This document shows, piece after piece, positions 47,536-58,084 of a stretch of 64,000 bases of DNA. Position 1 is the first letter of the stretch; every line of letters begins with the position of its first letter. A program made the position numbers and the translations under genes. This DNA comes from Marivita sp. GTDB taxonomy: Bacteria; Pseudomonadota; Alphaproteobacteria; Rhodobacterales; Rhodobacteraceae. The notes under the pieces are model-generated. The model was not told the origin of the DNA and did no database searches. It was given only the letters and a program-made list of their open reading frames with translations. The stretch spans positions 1 through 64,000 of the forward strand of contig NZ_JAIPUT010000015.1 of the NCBI RefSeq assembly GCF_020055635.1, in the 5' to 3' direction.

Positions 47536-48423
47536 TCACGACTGGCTGCGCACCCGATGGCGTTCTTCAAATTCGAAGCCGTAGTCATAAGACGGGAACG
47601 GCGTTGGAGAAAGCTCATACGTCGCTTTGCGGAGGAAATCCATCAGCTCTCGCGCGTCTTTTTGGCGGCTTTGAATCGCGTGGGCCGGAATGGGGCGGCC
47701 GATCACCACGCGCACCGGAGTGTCGAGCCGTTTGCGGAACTCCTTGATCAGGAGTCCCATGCGCAGCGTCGTATGCAGGTGGCTGGCGAGTTGGAACAGC
47801 CGGCTGGTGTGGCCGTCGAAATAGATCGGCACAACCGTGGCGTCCGACTTGGCGATCATCCGGGCGGTGAAGGCACGCCACCCCGGGTCCATCGGCTTGG
47901 CAAAGGGCCTGGCCGCGGTTGACACGGTGCCGCCGGGAAACACCCCGATGCAGCCGCCCTGCCCGAGATAGCCCAAGGCCTCTTTCCGCGTCGCGATATT
48001 CTGGTCCACGGCGGCCCTGGTGTCGTCGAAATCCACCGGCAGAATGATCTTGTCCAGCTCCTCGGCCTTGCGGAAGACCTTGTGCGCCAGGATGCGGAAA
48101 TCGCCGCGCGTGATCGACAGGATGTGCCCAAGGATCAGCCCGTCGAGAATGCCGTAAGGGTGGTTTGCAATGACGATGAGCGGCCCGGTTCGGGGGATGT
48201 TGTCCAGCGATCCGCCGACCACATCGAGGCTCAGACCGTAGAGATCGACCATCACCTCCCAGAAATCGCGGCCCTGTGCGACCTCGTCCTCGTAGCCTGC
48301 GGCGCGTTTGATCAGGCTCAACCGCCCGGTCGCATTTTCCATCAGCCGGATCATGGCACGGCCGGGTTTGGACCGGGCGGAATAGGCGTAGGATATATCA
48401 CGGGCGGCGGATGACGTCACCAA
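47536..48423 (-). CDS. Lysophospholipid acyltransferase family (PlsC-like) protein
   Basis: 295 residues. The acyltransferase motif is NHPYGILDG, where His and Asp are five residues apart (HX5D) instead of the usual four; FPGGTVSTA matches motif III. It lacks obvious TM segments apart from moderately hydrophobic parts. Likely transfers an acyl chain to a lyso-lipid; relatives of this subtype include OlsA-like enzymes of aminolipid synthesis. The exact lipid cannot be told. Probably heads the murI-argC run. Confidence 0.85.
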   Translation of the reverse strand: MVTSSAARDISYAYSARSKPGRAMIRLMENATGRLSLIKRAAGYEDEVAQGRDFWEVMVDLYGLSLDVVGGSLDNIPRTGPLIVIANHPYGILDGLILGHILSITRGDFRILAHKVFRKAEELDKIILPVDFDDTRAAVDQNIATRKEALGYLGQGGCIGVFPGGTVSTAARPFAKPMDPGWRAFTARMIAKSDATVVPIYFDGHTSRLFQLASHLHTTLRMGLLIKEFRKRLDTPVRVVIGRPIPAHAIQSRQKDARELMDFLRKATYELSPTPFPSYDYGFEFEERHRVRSQS

Positions 48424-48513
48424 GGCACCTCGGGAAAAGCGGGAACGCGCCGTGCTAGCGCGCCCCGATTTATCCGCAAAGATGTAACAGGAACTTAACG
48501 TCCATATGACGCA

Positions 48514-51500
48514 TCATTCCGCCGCTTGCTTGAGGCTTGCCCCTCCTGCGCGCAATACCGCCAGCAATTCTTCGCGGCGCTTTTCGGCGCGGGCGGCATT
48601 GGCCTGCTTCACCGGGCCGAAACCGCGGATTTGCAGCGGCAGTTCCGCAAGCGCCACCAGCGCGTCCATCGTTTCGGGCTTGGCCCTGGGCAGCCATTCC
48701 GCCATGTCGGCCTCGTATTGCGCGATCAGCGCGCGTTCCATCCGGCGTTCCTCGGTGCGACCGAACGGATCGAAGGGCGTGCCGCGCAGCATCTTCAGTT
48801 TCGCCAAGAGACCAAAGCCCTTCAGCATTCCTTCACCGTACTGCTTTTTCACCGGCCGCCCATCCGCGCCGGTTTTCGACAGCATCGGCGGTGCAAGATG
48901 AAAGGACATCCTGAAATCGCCGCCGAACTGCTCTCGCGCCTTGACGCGGGTGTCCAGATGCAGGCGCGCGACCTCGTATTCGTCCTTGTAGGCAAGAACC
49001 TTGTGATAGCCCTTTGCCACGGCCTCCTTCAAACGCGGGTCAGTCACCTGATCCACCTGCTTTCGATACCGCTTGGCGTAGCGTTTGCCTTGATATTTCA
49101 CCAGATGGTCAAATCTGAACGCGATCTTTTCATCCAGTGTCTTGGGCAGCGGGATGATCTTGGGTTCGGCCACCCTTGCCGCGTCTTCGGGGTACAGCAC
49201 CGCCCAACGCCCGATCTCGAAGGCGCGGATGTTCTTTTCCGCGGCAGCCCCGTTCAGCTCGATGGCCTGGGCGATGGCATCATAGCTCAATGGCACCAAG
49301 CCCCGCTGCCATGCTGCACCAAGGATCATCATGTTGGAAAAGATCGAATCCCCCTGCGTGGCCTTGGCCAGTTCGGAGGCGTCGAAGAGATCGAGCTTTT
49401 CCCTAAGACGTGCCTCAAGCGAGACTTTCAAGCGGTCGGTTGGCAAGGAAAATTCCGTATCGCGTGTAAAATCCCCCGTGATGATTTCGTGGCTGTTCAC
49501 CACCGCCCCGGTGCGCCCCGTGCGCATCAGACCCAACGTCTTGGCCCCCGCGCTGACCACAAGATCACCGCCGATCAGCGCGTCCGCCTCGCCCGTCGCC
49601 ACGCGAATGGCGCTGATGTCGCCGGGCGTGTTCGCCAGCCGCAGGTGGATATGCACCGCACCGCCCTTCTGTGCGAGGCCGGCCATCTCCATCATGCCAG
49701 CGCCCTTGCCGTCGATCTGCGCCGCCTGTGCCAAGACCGCGCCGATGGTGACGACGCCGGTTCCGCCAACGCCCGTGATGACCATATTCCACGTGCCGTT
49801 AATGGAGGGTAAATCCGGATCGGGCATGTCCGGCAGGGTCACATCCGCCGTGGCCGACTTTTGCACCTGCGCGCCTTCCAGGGTGACGAAAGACGGGCAA
49901 AACCCCTTGAGACAAGAGAAATCCTTGTTGCAGGACGATTGGTCAATCGCCCGCTTGCGGCCCAGTTCGGTCTCTTTCGGCACGATGGACACGCAGTTCG
50001 ACTGCACGCCGCAATCGCCGCAGCCTTCGCAGACATCTGTGTTGATGAAGACGCGCTTGTCGGGGTCGGGAAACTGCCCGCGCTTGCGGCGGCGGCGTTT
50101 TTCGGCGGCGCAGGTCTGGATATAGACGATGGCGCTGACACCCTGGGTCTTTGCAAACTTCTCCTGCACGGTTTGCAAATCCGAACGTTCTGCAAATTCA
50201 ATATCTTGCGGGAAGGACTTCAGGTCGACATCCTCTTTTTCGTCATGGACGACCGCGACATGCTGCACCCCCATCGCGCGCAGTTCGGCGGCGATCTGTT
50301 GCGGCGACAAGCCGCCTTCGTTCTTCTGCCCGCCGGTCATGGCGACGGCGTCGTTGTAGAGGATCTTGTAGGTGATCGTCGTGCCCGCCGCCAAGGCGGC
50401 GCGGATCGCCTGTACGCCCGAGTGGTTGTAGGTGCCGTCACCCAGGTTCTGGAACACATGCGGCGTCTTGGAAAACAGCGACTCGCCGATCCAGTTCGCG
50501 CCTTCGGCGCCCATATGGGTGAAGCCCGTTGTCTCGCGGTCCATCCACTGCACCATGTAGTGACAGCCGATCCCGGCATAGGCGCGGCTGCCCTCGGGCA
50601 CCTTGGTCGATGAGTTGTGCGGACAGCCGGAACAGAAATACGGCAGACGCGCGGCAATCTCTTCGGCATTGTCGGCTTTTCGAGCCTCGTCAAGGGCTTG
50701 CATCCCGGCCTTGATGCGATCCGTGTCGCGCCCTTCCTCGATCAGGATCTGGCCCAGTTTCTGGGCGATCAGGATCGGATCGAGCGCGCCGCGGGTCGGG
50801 AAAAGCTCGGGTCCGTGCATCGACCCGGCTCCGCCACCCTTGTGCCATCCATAGACCCGCCGGCCCTGACGATCGTCGAAGATGGCTTCCTTGATCTGAA
50901 CCTCGATCAGCTTGCGCTTTTCCTCGACGACGACGATCAGGTCGAGCCCCTCGGCCCAGTCGTGGAAGCCCTTCATGTCCAAGGGCCAGGTCTGACCGAC
51001 CTTGTAGGTTGTGAGGCCCAGACGGTCTGCCTCCTCCGCATCGATGCCCAGCAGGGACATCGCATGCACCAGATCGAGCCAGTTCTTGCCCGCCGCGACA
51101 AACCCGATCTTCGCGCCGGGCTTGCCCCAGACACGCTTGTCCATCTTGTTGGCGTGCGAAAACGCCTCGGCGGCGAAGCGCTTGTGGTCGATCATCCGCG
51201 CTTCCTGGGCGTGCGGCGTGTCGCCCAACCGGATGTTCAGCCCGCCGTCGGGCATGTCGAAGGGCGGCAGCGCAAAGGACATCCGGTCCGGGCGGCCATC
51301 GACCACCGCCGTCGCCTCGACCGTATCCTTCATCGTCTTGAGACCGACCCAAAGCCCGGAAAAGCGTGACAGGGCAAAGCCGTATAGCCCGTAATCGAGG
51401 ATTTCCTGCACCCCCGCAGGTGACACGACCGGCATGTAGGCATCGACCATCGCCCATTCCGACTGGTGCAGCACGGTCGAGGATTCTCCGGTGTGGTCGT

Positions 51501-51936
51501 CGCCCATCGCCATCAGCACACCGCCATGCCGAGAGGTGCCCGCCATGTTGGCGTGGCGCATCGCGTCGCCCGACCGGTCCACCCCCGGCCCCTTGCCGTA
51601 CCACAGGCCGAAGACACCGTCATGCGTGCCTTCGCCGCGCAGTTCGGCCTGTTGCGCGCCCCAGAGCGCGGTCACGGCCAGGTCTTCGTTCAGACCTTCC
51701 TTGAAGGTGACATCGGCTGCCTTGAGGAACCGCGCGGCCCGGTTCATCTGAAGATCGACTGCGCCAAGAGGCGATCCGCGATACCCCGTGACATAGCCTG
51801 CGGTGTTCAGCCCGTTGGCGACATCGCGCGCCTTCTGCATCAGCATGAGACGGACCAGCGCCTGTGTCCCGTTCAACAGGACAGGTGATTTGGTCAGATC
51901 GAAACGGTCATTCAGCGTAATCTCGGCTTTGGTCAT
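48514..51936 (-). CDS. Indolepyruvate ferredoxin oxidoreductase, fused subunits
   Basis: 1140 residues. Oxidatively decarboxylates aryl-pyruvates to aryl-acyl-CoA with ferredoxin. Order: pyrimidine-binding / pyruvate oxidoreductase domain (1-200, GYRGSPLGAVD), core region, TPP-binding domain (about 440-590, CSGCPHNSS, GDGTYNHSG), a ferredoxin-like segment with VCEGCGDCGVQSNC and CNKDFSCLKGFCPSF, a gamma-type domain (about 735-930, GVGGTGVVTIGAVLAQAA) and a C-terminal DUF6537-like region. Fused IorAB forms are common in proteobacteria. Divergent from a LysR gene that may control it. Confidence 0.95.
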   Translation of the reverse strand: MTKAEITLNDRFDLTKSPVLLNGTQALVRLMLMQKARDVANGLNTAGYVTGYRGSPLGAVDLQMNRAARFLKAADVTFKEGLNEDLAVTALWGAQQAELRGEGTHDGVFGLWYGKGPGVDRSGDAMRHANMAGTSRHGGVLMAMGDDHTGESSTVLHQSEWAMVDAYMPVVSPAGVQEILDYGLYGFALSRFSGLWVGLKTMKDTVEATAVVDGRPDRMSFALPPFDMPDGGLNIRLGDTPHAQEARMIDHKRFAAEAFSHANKMDKRVWGKPGAKIGFVAAGKNWLDLVHAMSLLGIDAEEADRLGLTTYKVGQTWPLDMKGFHDWAEGLDLIVVVEEKRKLIEVQIKEAIFDDRQGRRVYGWHKGGGAGSMHGPELFPTRGALDPILIAQKLGQILIEEGRDTDRIKAGMQALDEARKADNAEEIAARLPYFCSGCPHNSSTKVPEGSRAYAGIGCHYMVQWMDRETTGFTHMGAEGANWIGESLFSKTPHVFQNLGDGTYNHSGVQAIRAALAAGTTITYKILYNDAVAMTGGQKNEGGLSPQQIAAELRAMGVQHVAVVHDEKEDVDLKSFPQDIEFAERSDLQTVQEKFAKTQGVSAIVYIQTCAAEKRRRRKRGQFPDPDKRVFINTDVCEGCGDCGVQSNCVSIVPKETELGRKRAIDQSSCNKDFSCLKGFCPSFVTLEGAQVQKSATADVTLPDMPDPDLPSINGTWNMVITGVGGTGVVTIGAVLAQAAQIDGKGAGMMEMAGLAQKGGAVHIHLRLANTPGDISAIRVATGEADALIGGDLVVSAGAKTLGLMRTGRTGAVVNSHEIITGDFTRDTEFSLPTDRLKVSLEARLREKLDLFDASELAKATQGDSIFSNMMILGAAWQRGLVPLSYDAIAQAIELNGAAAEKNIRAFEIGRWAVLYPEDAARVAEPKIIPLPKTLDEKIAFRFDHLVKYQGKRYAKRYRKQVDQVTDPRLKEAVAKGYHKVLAYKDEYEVARLHLDTRVKAREQFGGDFRMSFHLAPPMLSKTGADGRPVKKQYGEGMLKGFGLLAKLKMLRGTPFDPFGRTEERRMERALIAQYEADMAEWLPRAKPETMDALVALAELPLQIRGFGPVKQANAARAEKRREELLAVLRAGGASLKQAAE

Positions 51937-51982
51937 TTGACGCCTCCCTGCGTGAAATGTAGGGCAAGTTTAGCACGAATTT

Positions 51983-52001
51983 AGGTCATAATTACTGACC
52001 T
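51983..52001. promoter_or_regulatory. Inverted repeat in the IOR-LysR intergenic region
   Basis: AGGTCA (51983-51988) and TGACCT (51996-52001) flank TAATTAC in AT-rich DNA between the divergent genes. A regulator operator is likely; LysR is the obvious candidate. Confidence 0.5.
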
Positions 52002-52101
52002 TGCTACAGATTTCTGTTGAATTTAAAGTGTTCCGAGAAGTTGTCGTTCTGATATTCGTTTGTGTCATGTAGACCGGCGTCAAAGACTGAAAGAGTATAA
52101 T

Positions 52102-53007
52102 ATGGACTGGGACAAACTCAGAATATTTCATGCCGTCGCCGATGCTGGCAGCCTCACCCATGCCGGTGATGCCCTGCACCTGTCCCAATCGGCGGTGTCC
52201 CGCCAGGTTCGGGCGCTCGAGGAATCGCTGAACACGGTGCTCTTCCACCGTCACGCACGGGGGCTGATTCTCACCGAGCAGGGCGAATTGCTGTTCGACG
52301 CCACCCGGTCGATGAACAAGCGCATCGAGGCGGCGACCGCCCGCATCCGCGACAGCGAGGAAGAGGTGTTCGGCGAATTGCGCGTGACGACCACGATCGG
52401 GTTCGGCTCGCTCTGGCTCGCCCCGCGCCTGCCCAAGCTTTACGAGAAATATCCCGACCTCAACATCGACCTGATGCTCGAAGAGCGCGTTCTCGACCTG
52501 CCGATGCGCGAGGCCGATGTCGCGGTGCGGATGAAGGAACCCAGCCAGGCCGACCTGATCCGCAAGCGCCTGATGTCGATCCGCATGCGGCTTTACGCAT
52601 CGCCCGAATACCTGGCCCAGCACGGTACGCTCGAGAGTATCGAGGACATCGCCAAGCATCGGCTGATCTGCCAGAATCCCCGCGCCGCACAGGTCAGTGC
52701 GGGCATGATGCTGGTGCAGCAACTTCTGACCTATGACATCCGCTCGACGCTGACGGTGAACAACTACTTCGGCGTGCTGCAAAGCGTGCTGTCGGGTCTC
52801 GGGATCGGCGTTCTACCCGATTACATCATCGAGGATTTTCCCACCATCCGACGCGTGTTGCCAGACGTGGAGTCGATCGAAGTCCCTGTTTTTCTTGCCT
52901 ATCCCGAAGAGCTTCGCCAATCCAAACGCATCGCGGCGTTTCGCGATTTCGTGCAGGAAGAGATTTTCGCGCACCGTCAGACCCGCAAGGCGCTCGAGGC
53001 CGAGTAG
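52102..53007 (+). CDS. LysR family transcriptional regulator
   Basis: 301 residues: winged helix-turn-helix at 1-60 (GSLTHAGDALHLSQSAVSRQVRALEESL) and a substrate-binding periplasmic-like domain (about 90-290, GLGIGVLPDYIIED). The ligand is unknown. It is divergent from the indolepyruvate oxidoreductase gene with a dyad between them, so control of that gene is plausible. The start is at MDWDKLRIFHAV, with GAAAGAG upstream. Confidence 0.92.
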   Translation: MDWDKLRIFHAVADAGSLTHAGDALHLSQSAVSRQVRALEESLNTVLFHRHARGLILTEQGELLFDATRSMNKRIEAATARIRDSEEEVFGELRVTTTIGFGSLWLAPRLPKLYEKYPDLNIDLMLEERVLDLPMREADVAVRMKEPSQADLIRKRLMSIRMRLYASPEYLAQHGTLESIEDIAKHRLICQNPRAAQVSAGMMLVQQLLTYDIRSTLTVNNYFGVLQSVLSGLGIGVLPDYIIEDFPTIRRVLPDVESIEVPVFLAYPEELRQSKRIAAFRDFVQEEIFAHRQTRKALEAE

Positions 53008-53047
53008 CGACGCAACTGTGACCCATGCGCCTCACGCATAGCGGGAA

Positions 53048-53059
53048 TGACATATGTCA
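53048..53059. promoter_or_regulatory. TGACATATGTCA palindrome
   Basis: Perfect 12-bp dyad. The half TGACATAT recurs at 53092-53099, over the proposed -10 of the candidate small RNA. Together they look like regulator binding sites; the regulator is unknown. Confidence 0.5.
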
Positions 53060-53106
53060 CGGGCGAAGACTATTGCCATGCAACGGACCGATGACATATT
53101 TGGCAC

Positions 53107-53190
53107 ATATGAGGTGAAACGCTGATTTGCGCATCATCTTCATACCTCCCTGTTGGACTTCGGCCGAGCTTAATGCTCGGCCTTTTTTTT
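53107..53190 (+). ncRNA. Candidate small RNA with anti-Shine-Dalgarno motif
   Basis: TTGCCA (53073-53078) and CATATT (53095-53100) form a plausible promoter with 16-base spacing. About 84 bases later there is a strong terminator (GGCCGAGC-TTAAT-GCTCGGCC at 53062+100 to 53182, then T8). No convincing ORF lies between. The transcript would contain GAGGTG pairing with TACCTC, an inner CGC/GCG hairpin, and the unpaired or partly paired CCTCCC that could bind ribosome binding sites. The 5' end is a guess. It could instead be only the lysR 3' trailer. Confidence 0.45.
53162..53190 (+). terminator. Strong intrinsic terminator
   Basis: GGCCGAGC (53162-53169), loop TTAAT, GCTCGGCC (53175-53182), then eight T. 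Confidence 0.95.
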
Positions 53191-53235
53191 GCCGTCCATG
53201 TTAGAGAGCACACGCGGCCGTCGGGGAATCAGAGG

Positions 53236-53622
53236 ATGGGTCACATCAGAATTCGCTGGGATCTTCTTGTGCGTCCGTTCTGGCTGACGCTTGGTGGCGT
53301 GGCCCTTGTACTGGGCCTGATCGGGGTTGTGCTGCCGGTGCTGCCCACGACGCCCTTCATTCTTCTTGCGGCCTTCGCCTTTGGCAAGAGCTCACCCCGA
53401 CTTCGCGCGTGGTTGCAGACCCATCCTGTCTTCGGCGGCCCGATTCACGATTGGGAAAGCCGGGGCGCCATCGCGACACGCCACAAGACGCTGGCCGTCG
53501 TGATGATGGGCGCGACCTTTGTCATCAGCCTGATCCTCGCGCTGCCCGCGCATGTCCTGATCATCCAGGCGGTCTGCCTGGGCGGTGCCGCGCTTTTCGT
53601 GCTCAGCCGACCCTCGGCCTGA
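53236..53622 (+). CDS. DUF454 (YbaN) family inner-membrane protein
   Basis: 128 residues, three hydrophobic segments (about 14-45, 78-98, 100-120). [30 protein letters not shown] and [14 protein letters not shown] are DUF454 signatures. Function unknown. Start ATG 53236 is preferred over codons further upstream that lie at the terminator; GGGGA about 8 bases before it can serve as ribosome binding site. Confidence 0.88.
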   Translation: MGHIRIRWDLLVRPFWLTLGGVALVLGLIGVVLPVLPTTPFILLAAFAFGKSSPRLRAWLQTHPVFGGPIHDWESRGAIATRHKTLAVVMMGATFVISLILALPAHVLIIQAVCLGGAALFVLSRPSA

Positions 53623-53710
53623 TCGCGGCCCACCCGTCCGCCGATGCCGTTGTGCTGACCGAGGGCATGTCATAAGAAGCCGCAACACGCGTGCCGACAG
53701 GACCAGACCC

Positions 53711-55870
<2,160 letters not shown>

Positions 55871-55932
55871 GCTTGAACCCTCCGGGGACGCGGCGGGCGT
55901 GACGGCCCTGCCCGCTGCGGCCCAAGGCGGCT

Positions 55933-56676
55933 TCAGATCATCGGAACCATGCGCCCCATTGGTTCCGATGCGATGGCCAGCGCCTCTTCGAGATCGACGC
56001 TCTTGTCGAACAGCGCGCGCCCGACGATGGCCCCCGAGACTTTCGGCACGTATTTCAACCGCGAGATCCCGTCCAGAGACCGGGCGATCCCGCGCGAGAT
56101 CACCGGCGCCCTGGCCACGTCTGCCAGCTGCGTGACAAGCGCCAGCGCATCTTCGGCTTCGCCCAGGTCGGCGTCGATGTCGGTCACGATGATGGCCGCC
56201 AGCGGATCGCTGTCGAACCAGCCCAGGAATTCCCGTGGCCTGTAGGCGCTGGCCTGACGCCAGCCGTCGCTCATCACCTGACCCTGGTAGACATCCACCG
56301 CCAGCACGATCTGGTCGGGGAAGGCCTTTGCCGCCTGTTTGAGAAGGTCCGGCTGCAACAGCGCCACCGTGCCCAGCACGACCCGCCCGACACCACGATC
56401 GACCGCCTCCTGGATCGCCGCCATCGACCGGAAGCCGCCGCCCAGCTGCACCGGCGCGCCGGCCCTGCGGATGATCTCGTCGACAAGATCTCGGTTGCGG
56501 TCATCCCCGGCGATCGCGTCGAAATCGGTGACGTGAATCCACTGGGCACCGGCCTTGGCGAATTCGATCGCCTTCAGGACAGGATCGACATGCCAGATCT
56601 GCGGTTCCTCGAGCCGCCCGCGGAACAGGCTGACGCAGCGGCCGTTTTGAAGTTCGATCGTCGGGTAGAGGATCAT
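55933..56676 (-). CDS. HisA-like (beta/alpha)8 barrel protein, divergent paralogue
   Basis: 247 residues clearly of the HisA/HisF fold (MILYPTIELQNGRCVSL, LGGGFRSMAAIQEAVDRG, GTVALLQPDLL, IVGRALFD). True HisA has catalytic Asp8 in AIDL; here position 8 is Glu (TIEL). The second catalytic Asp appears kept in AVDVYQGQV. The loop after VTDIDAD lacks the usual DGT. No his gene is near; it is convergent with purL. Automated pipelines would call it hisA, but ProFAR isomerase activity is doubtful. It may act on a related phosphoribosyl compound. Confidence 0.8.
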   Translation of the reverse strand: MILYPTIELQNGRCVSLFRGRLEEPQIWHVDPVLKAIEFAKAGAQWIHVTDFDAIAGDDRNRDLVDEIIRRAGAPVQLGGGFRSMAAIQEAVDRGVGRVVLGTVALLQPDLLKQAAKAFPDQIVLAVDVYQGQVMSDGWRQASAYRPREFLGWFDSDPLAAIIVTDIDADLGEAEDALALVTQLADVARAPVISRGIARSLDGISRLKYVPKVSGAIVGRALFDKSVDLEEALAIASEPMGRMVPMI

Positions 56677-56792
56677 TGGGGCCTCCCTTGGCTGTACGCG
56701 GTCAGCCTAGGCCCTGCGGCGCGGCGCGGTGTTCAGAATACGACAGGTGTGCGATGCGCATCGACGCCGGGTGCGATTTTCGGCCGGACATG

Positions 56793-56820
56793 AAAAAACG
56801 CCCCGGATCGCTCCGGGGCG
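56793..56820 (-). terminator. Intrinsic terminator of the YeeE/YedE unit
   Basis: On the minus strand CGCCCCGGA-type arms 56799-56807 and 56812-56820 form a 9-bp stem around GCGA, followed by T6 (56798-56793). Confidence 0.92.
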
Positions 56821-56842
56821 CTCAGGTTCTGCGGGGAAAGGA

Positions 56843-57439
56843 CTACTCCGCAGGAATTTCAGCCGTCCGGCGGCCGCCACCGACAAGGCTGTCGGGTAGC
56901 ACGAAGGCCACGAGGACGAAGACGGCGCCGATCGCGATACCCAGCAGATCCCCCGACAGCGCCATCAGCCCGTCATAAGACGCGCCCGGCACCGACCCCA
57001 GCGTCACCTTTCCACCGGCCAGGTCATCAAGCAGGCCCGAGGCTTTCCACGCCGGGTACGTCGCCATGTAGGCAGCGGCGCCGAAGAGCCCGCCCGCGAT
57101 GAAGAAGAGCGCATCCTTGCGCCCCGATGCGGCGGCACAGACCCCGGTGCCCGGACAATAGCCCGATGCGGCCCAGCCCGCGCCCAGAAGCAGGCCGCCG
57201 ATGAAGACGCCGATATAGGCGGCCTTGACCGACATGTGGCCGACGTCGACCAACCCCAGCATCTGGCCGCCGAACATCAGGATCGACCCGGTGCCGATGG
57301 CCAGAAGGATGGTTTTCATCAGGTGCAGCCGCCGAAGCGTCAGCATCCCGCCGATCCAGTTGGGGTTCGTCGCCCCGATCCGGTCCAGCACCGCGCCGAA
57401 GGCGGCGCCAATCACGATCGCAAGAAGAATGGAGGTCAT
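56843..57439 (-). CDS. YeeE/YedE family protein, second half
   Basis: 198 residues, about five TM segments. GWAASGYCPGTGVCAAASGRKDALFF carries the conserved cysteines of the YeeE/YedE thiosulfate-uptake family. Together with the next gene (3-base gap) it forms the split two-protein version in which each half supplies part of the pore. Probably imports thiosulfate or a related sulfur compound; the substrate is inferred from the family. The C-terminal tail GGGRRTAEIPAE is cytosolic. Confidence 0.9.
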   Translation of the reverse strand: MTSILLAIVIGAAFGAVLDRIGATNPNWIGGMLTLRRLHLMKTILLAIGTGSILMFGGQMLGLVDVGHMSVKAAYIGVFIGGLLLGAGWAASGYCPGTGVCAAASGRKDALFFIAGGLFGAAAYMATYPAWKASGLLDDLAGGKVTLGSVPGASYDGLMALSGDLLGIAIGAVFVLVAFVLPDSLVGGGRRTAEIPAE

Positions 57440-57442
57440 GGC

Positions 57443-57991
57443 TCAGCCCCTTTTGTACATCAGCATGGCGGTGGGAATGGCGGCCGCAAAGGCCCCGGCG
57501 GCAAAGATGTAGCCCGACAGCGCGGTCTGCATCATGCCCGACATCATGTGTCCCGAGGTGCAGCCTCCCGCAAGGCGCGCACCGTAAAGCACGATGAAGC
57601 CGCCGAGGAAGGCGACCGCGTAGCGCATCATCGGCGTGTCGCCGTAATTGGCCCGCCAGATCGCCGGGGCGGCGCGTTCTTCTGCGTCGATCCCGCCGCG
57701 CAACCGCGCCGACAGGAACGCGCCCGCCGCCATCGCCAGCACGAAGATGAAGCTGTAGTTCAAGGGGTTCGCCGCGCTCTTGGCGTATTTGCCATCCGAT
57801 TTCGCCATGTAGGCATTGGTCGAGGTATAGCCGTCCTCAGTCCGGCTGATGAAATCGGGGCTCACCGCGTCGGCCACGATCCCGTCGAGGATCACGAACT
57901 GCGTCGACACCCCGATGGGTTTGACCAGCAGCACGGCGGCGAAAAACACCAACCCGAGCAGCAGCCCCCCGGTTTTCCAGTTGAGTACCAT
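57443..57991 (-). CDS. YeeE/YedE family protein, first half
   Basis: 182 residues, about four TM segments. GARLAGGCTSGHMMSGMMQTALSGYIF is the hallmark with the pore cysteine. A soluble loop of about 45 residues after the first TM (VSPDFISRTEDGYTSTNAYM...) is periplasmic or cytosolic. GAAGGAG lies before the ATG. The 93-base upstream gap holds two ATTC-N8-GAAT boxes and an FNR-type box. Confidence 0.9.
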   Translation of the reverse strand: MVLNWKTGGLLLGLVFFAAVLLVKPIGVSTQFVILDGIVADAVSPDFISRTEDGYTSTNAYMAKSDGKYAKSAANPLNYSFIFVLAMAAGAFLSARLRGGIDAEERAAPAIWRANYGDTPMMRYAVAFLGGFIVLYGARLAGGCTSGHMMSGMMQTALSGYIFAAGAFAAAIPTAMLMYKRG

Positions 57992-58008
57992 CTGTTGCGC
58001 TCCTTCAT

Positions 58009-58024
58009 ATTCTTTTTCCAGAAT
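58009..58024. promoter_or_regulatory. SqrR/BigR-like box 1
   Basis: ATTC at 58009 and GAAT at 58021 are 8 bases apart within the longer dyad ATATTCT/AGAATAT (58007-58026). ATTC-N8-GAAT is the reported pattern of the persulfide-sensing repressor SqrR of Rhodobacter and resembles BigR sites. It lies 18 bases before the yeeE-like start. Confidence 0.65.
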
Positions 58025-58047
58025 ATCAAAGAACGGCGTCCGGGGGT

Positions 58048-58061
58048 TTGATCTGAGTCAA
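58048..58061. promoter_or_regulatory. FNR-type box
   Basis: TTGATCTGAGTCAA matches TTGA-N6-TCAA, the site of FnrL and related Crp/Fnr regulators, midway between the two SqrR-like boxes. Confidence 0.6.
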
Positions 58062-58065
58062 CTAC

Positions 58066-58081
58066 ATTCAGCTTTGAGAAT
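58066..58081. promoter_or_regulatory. SqrR/BigR-like box 2
   Basis: ATTC at 58066 and GAAT at 58078 are again exactly 8 bases apart, ending 3 bases before the methyltransferase stop codon. Confidence 0.55.
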
Positions 58082-58084
58082 ACG

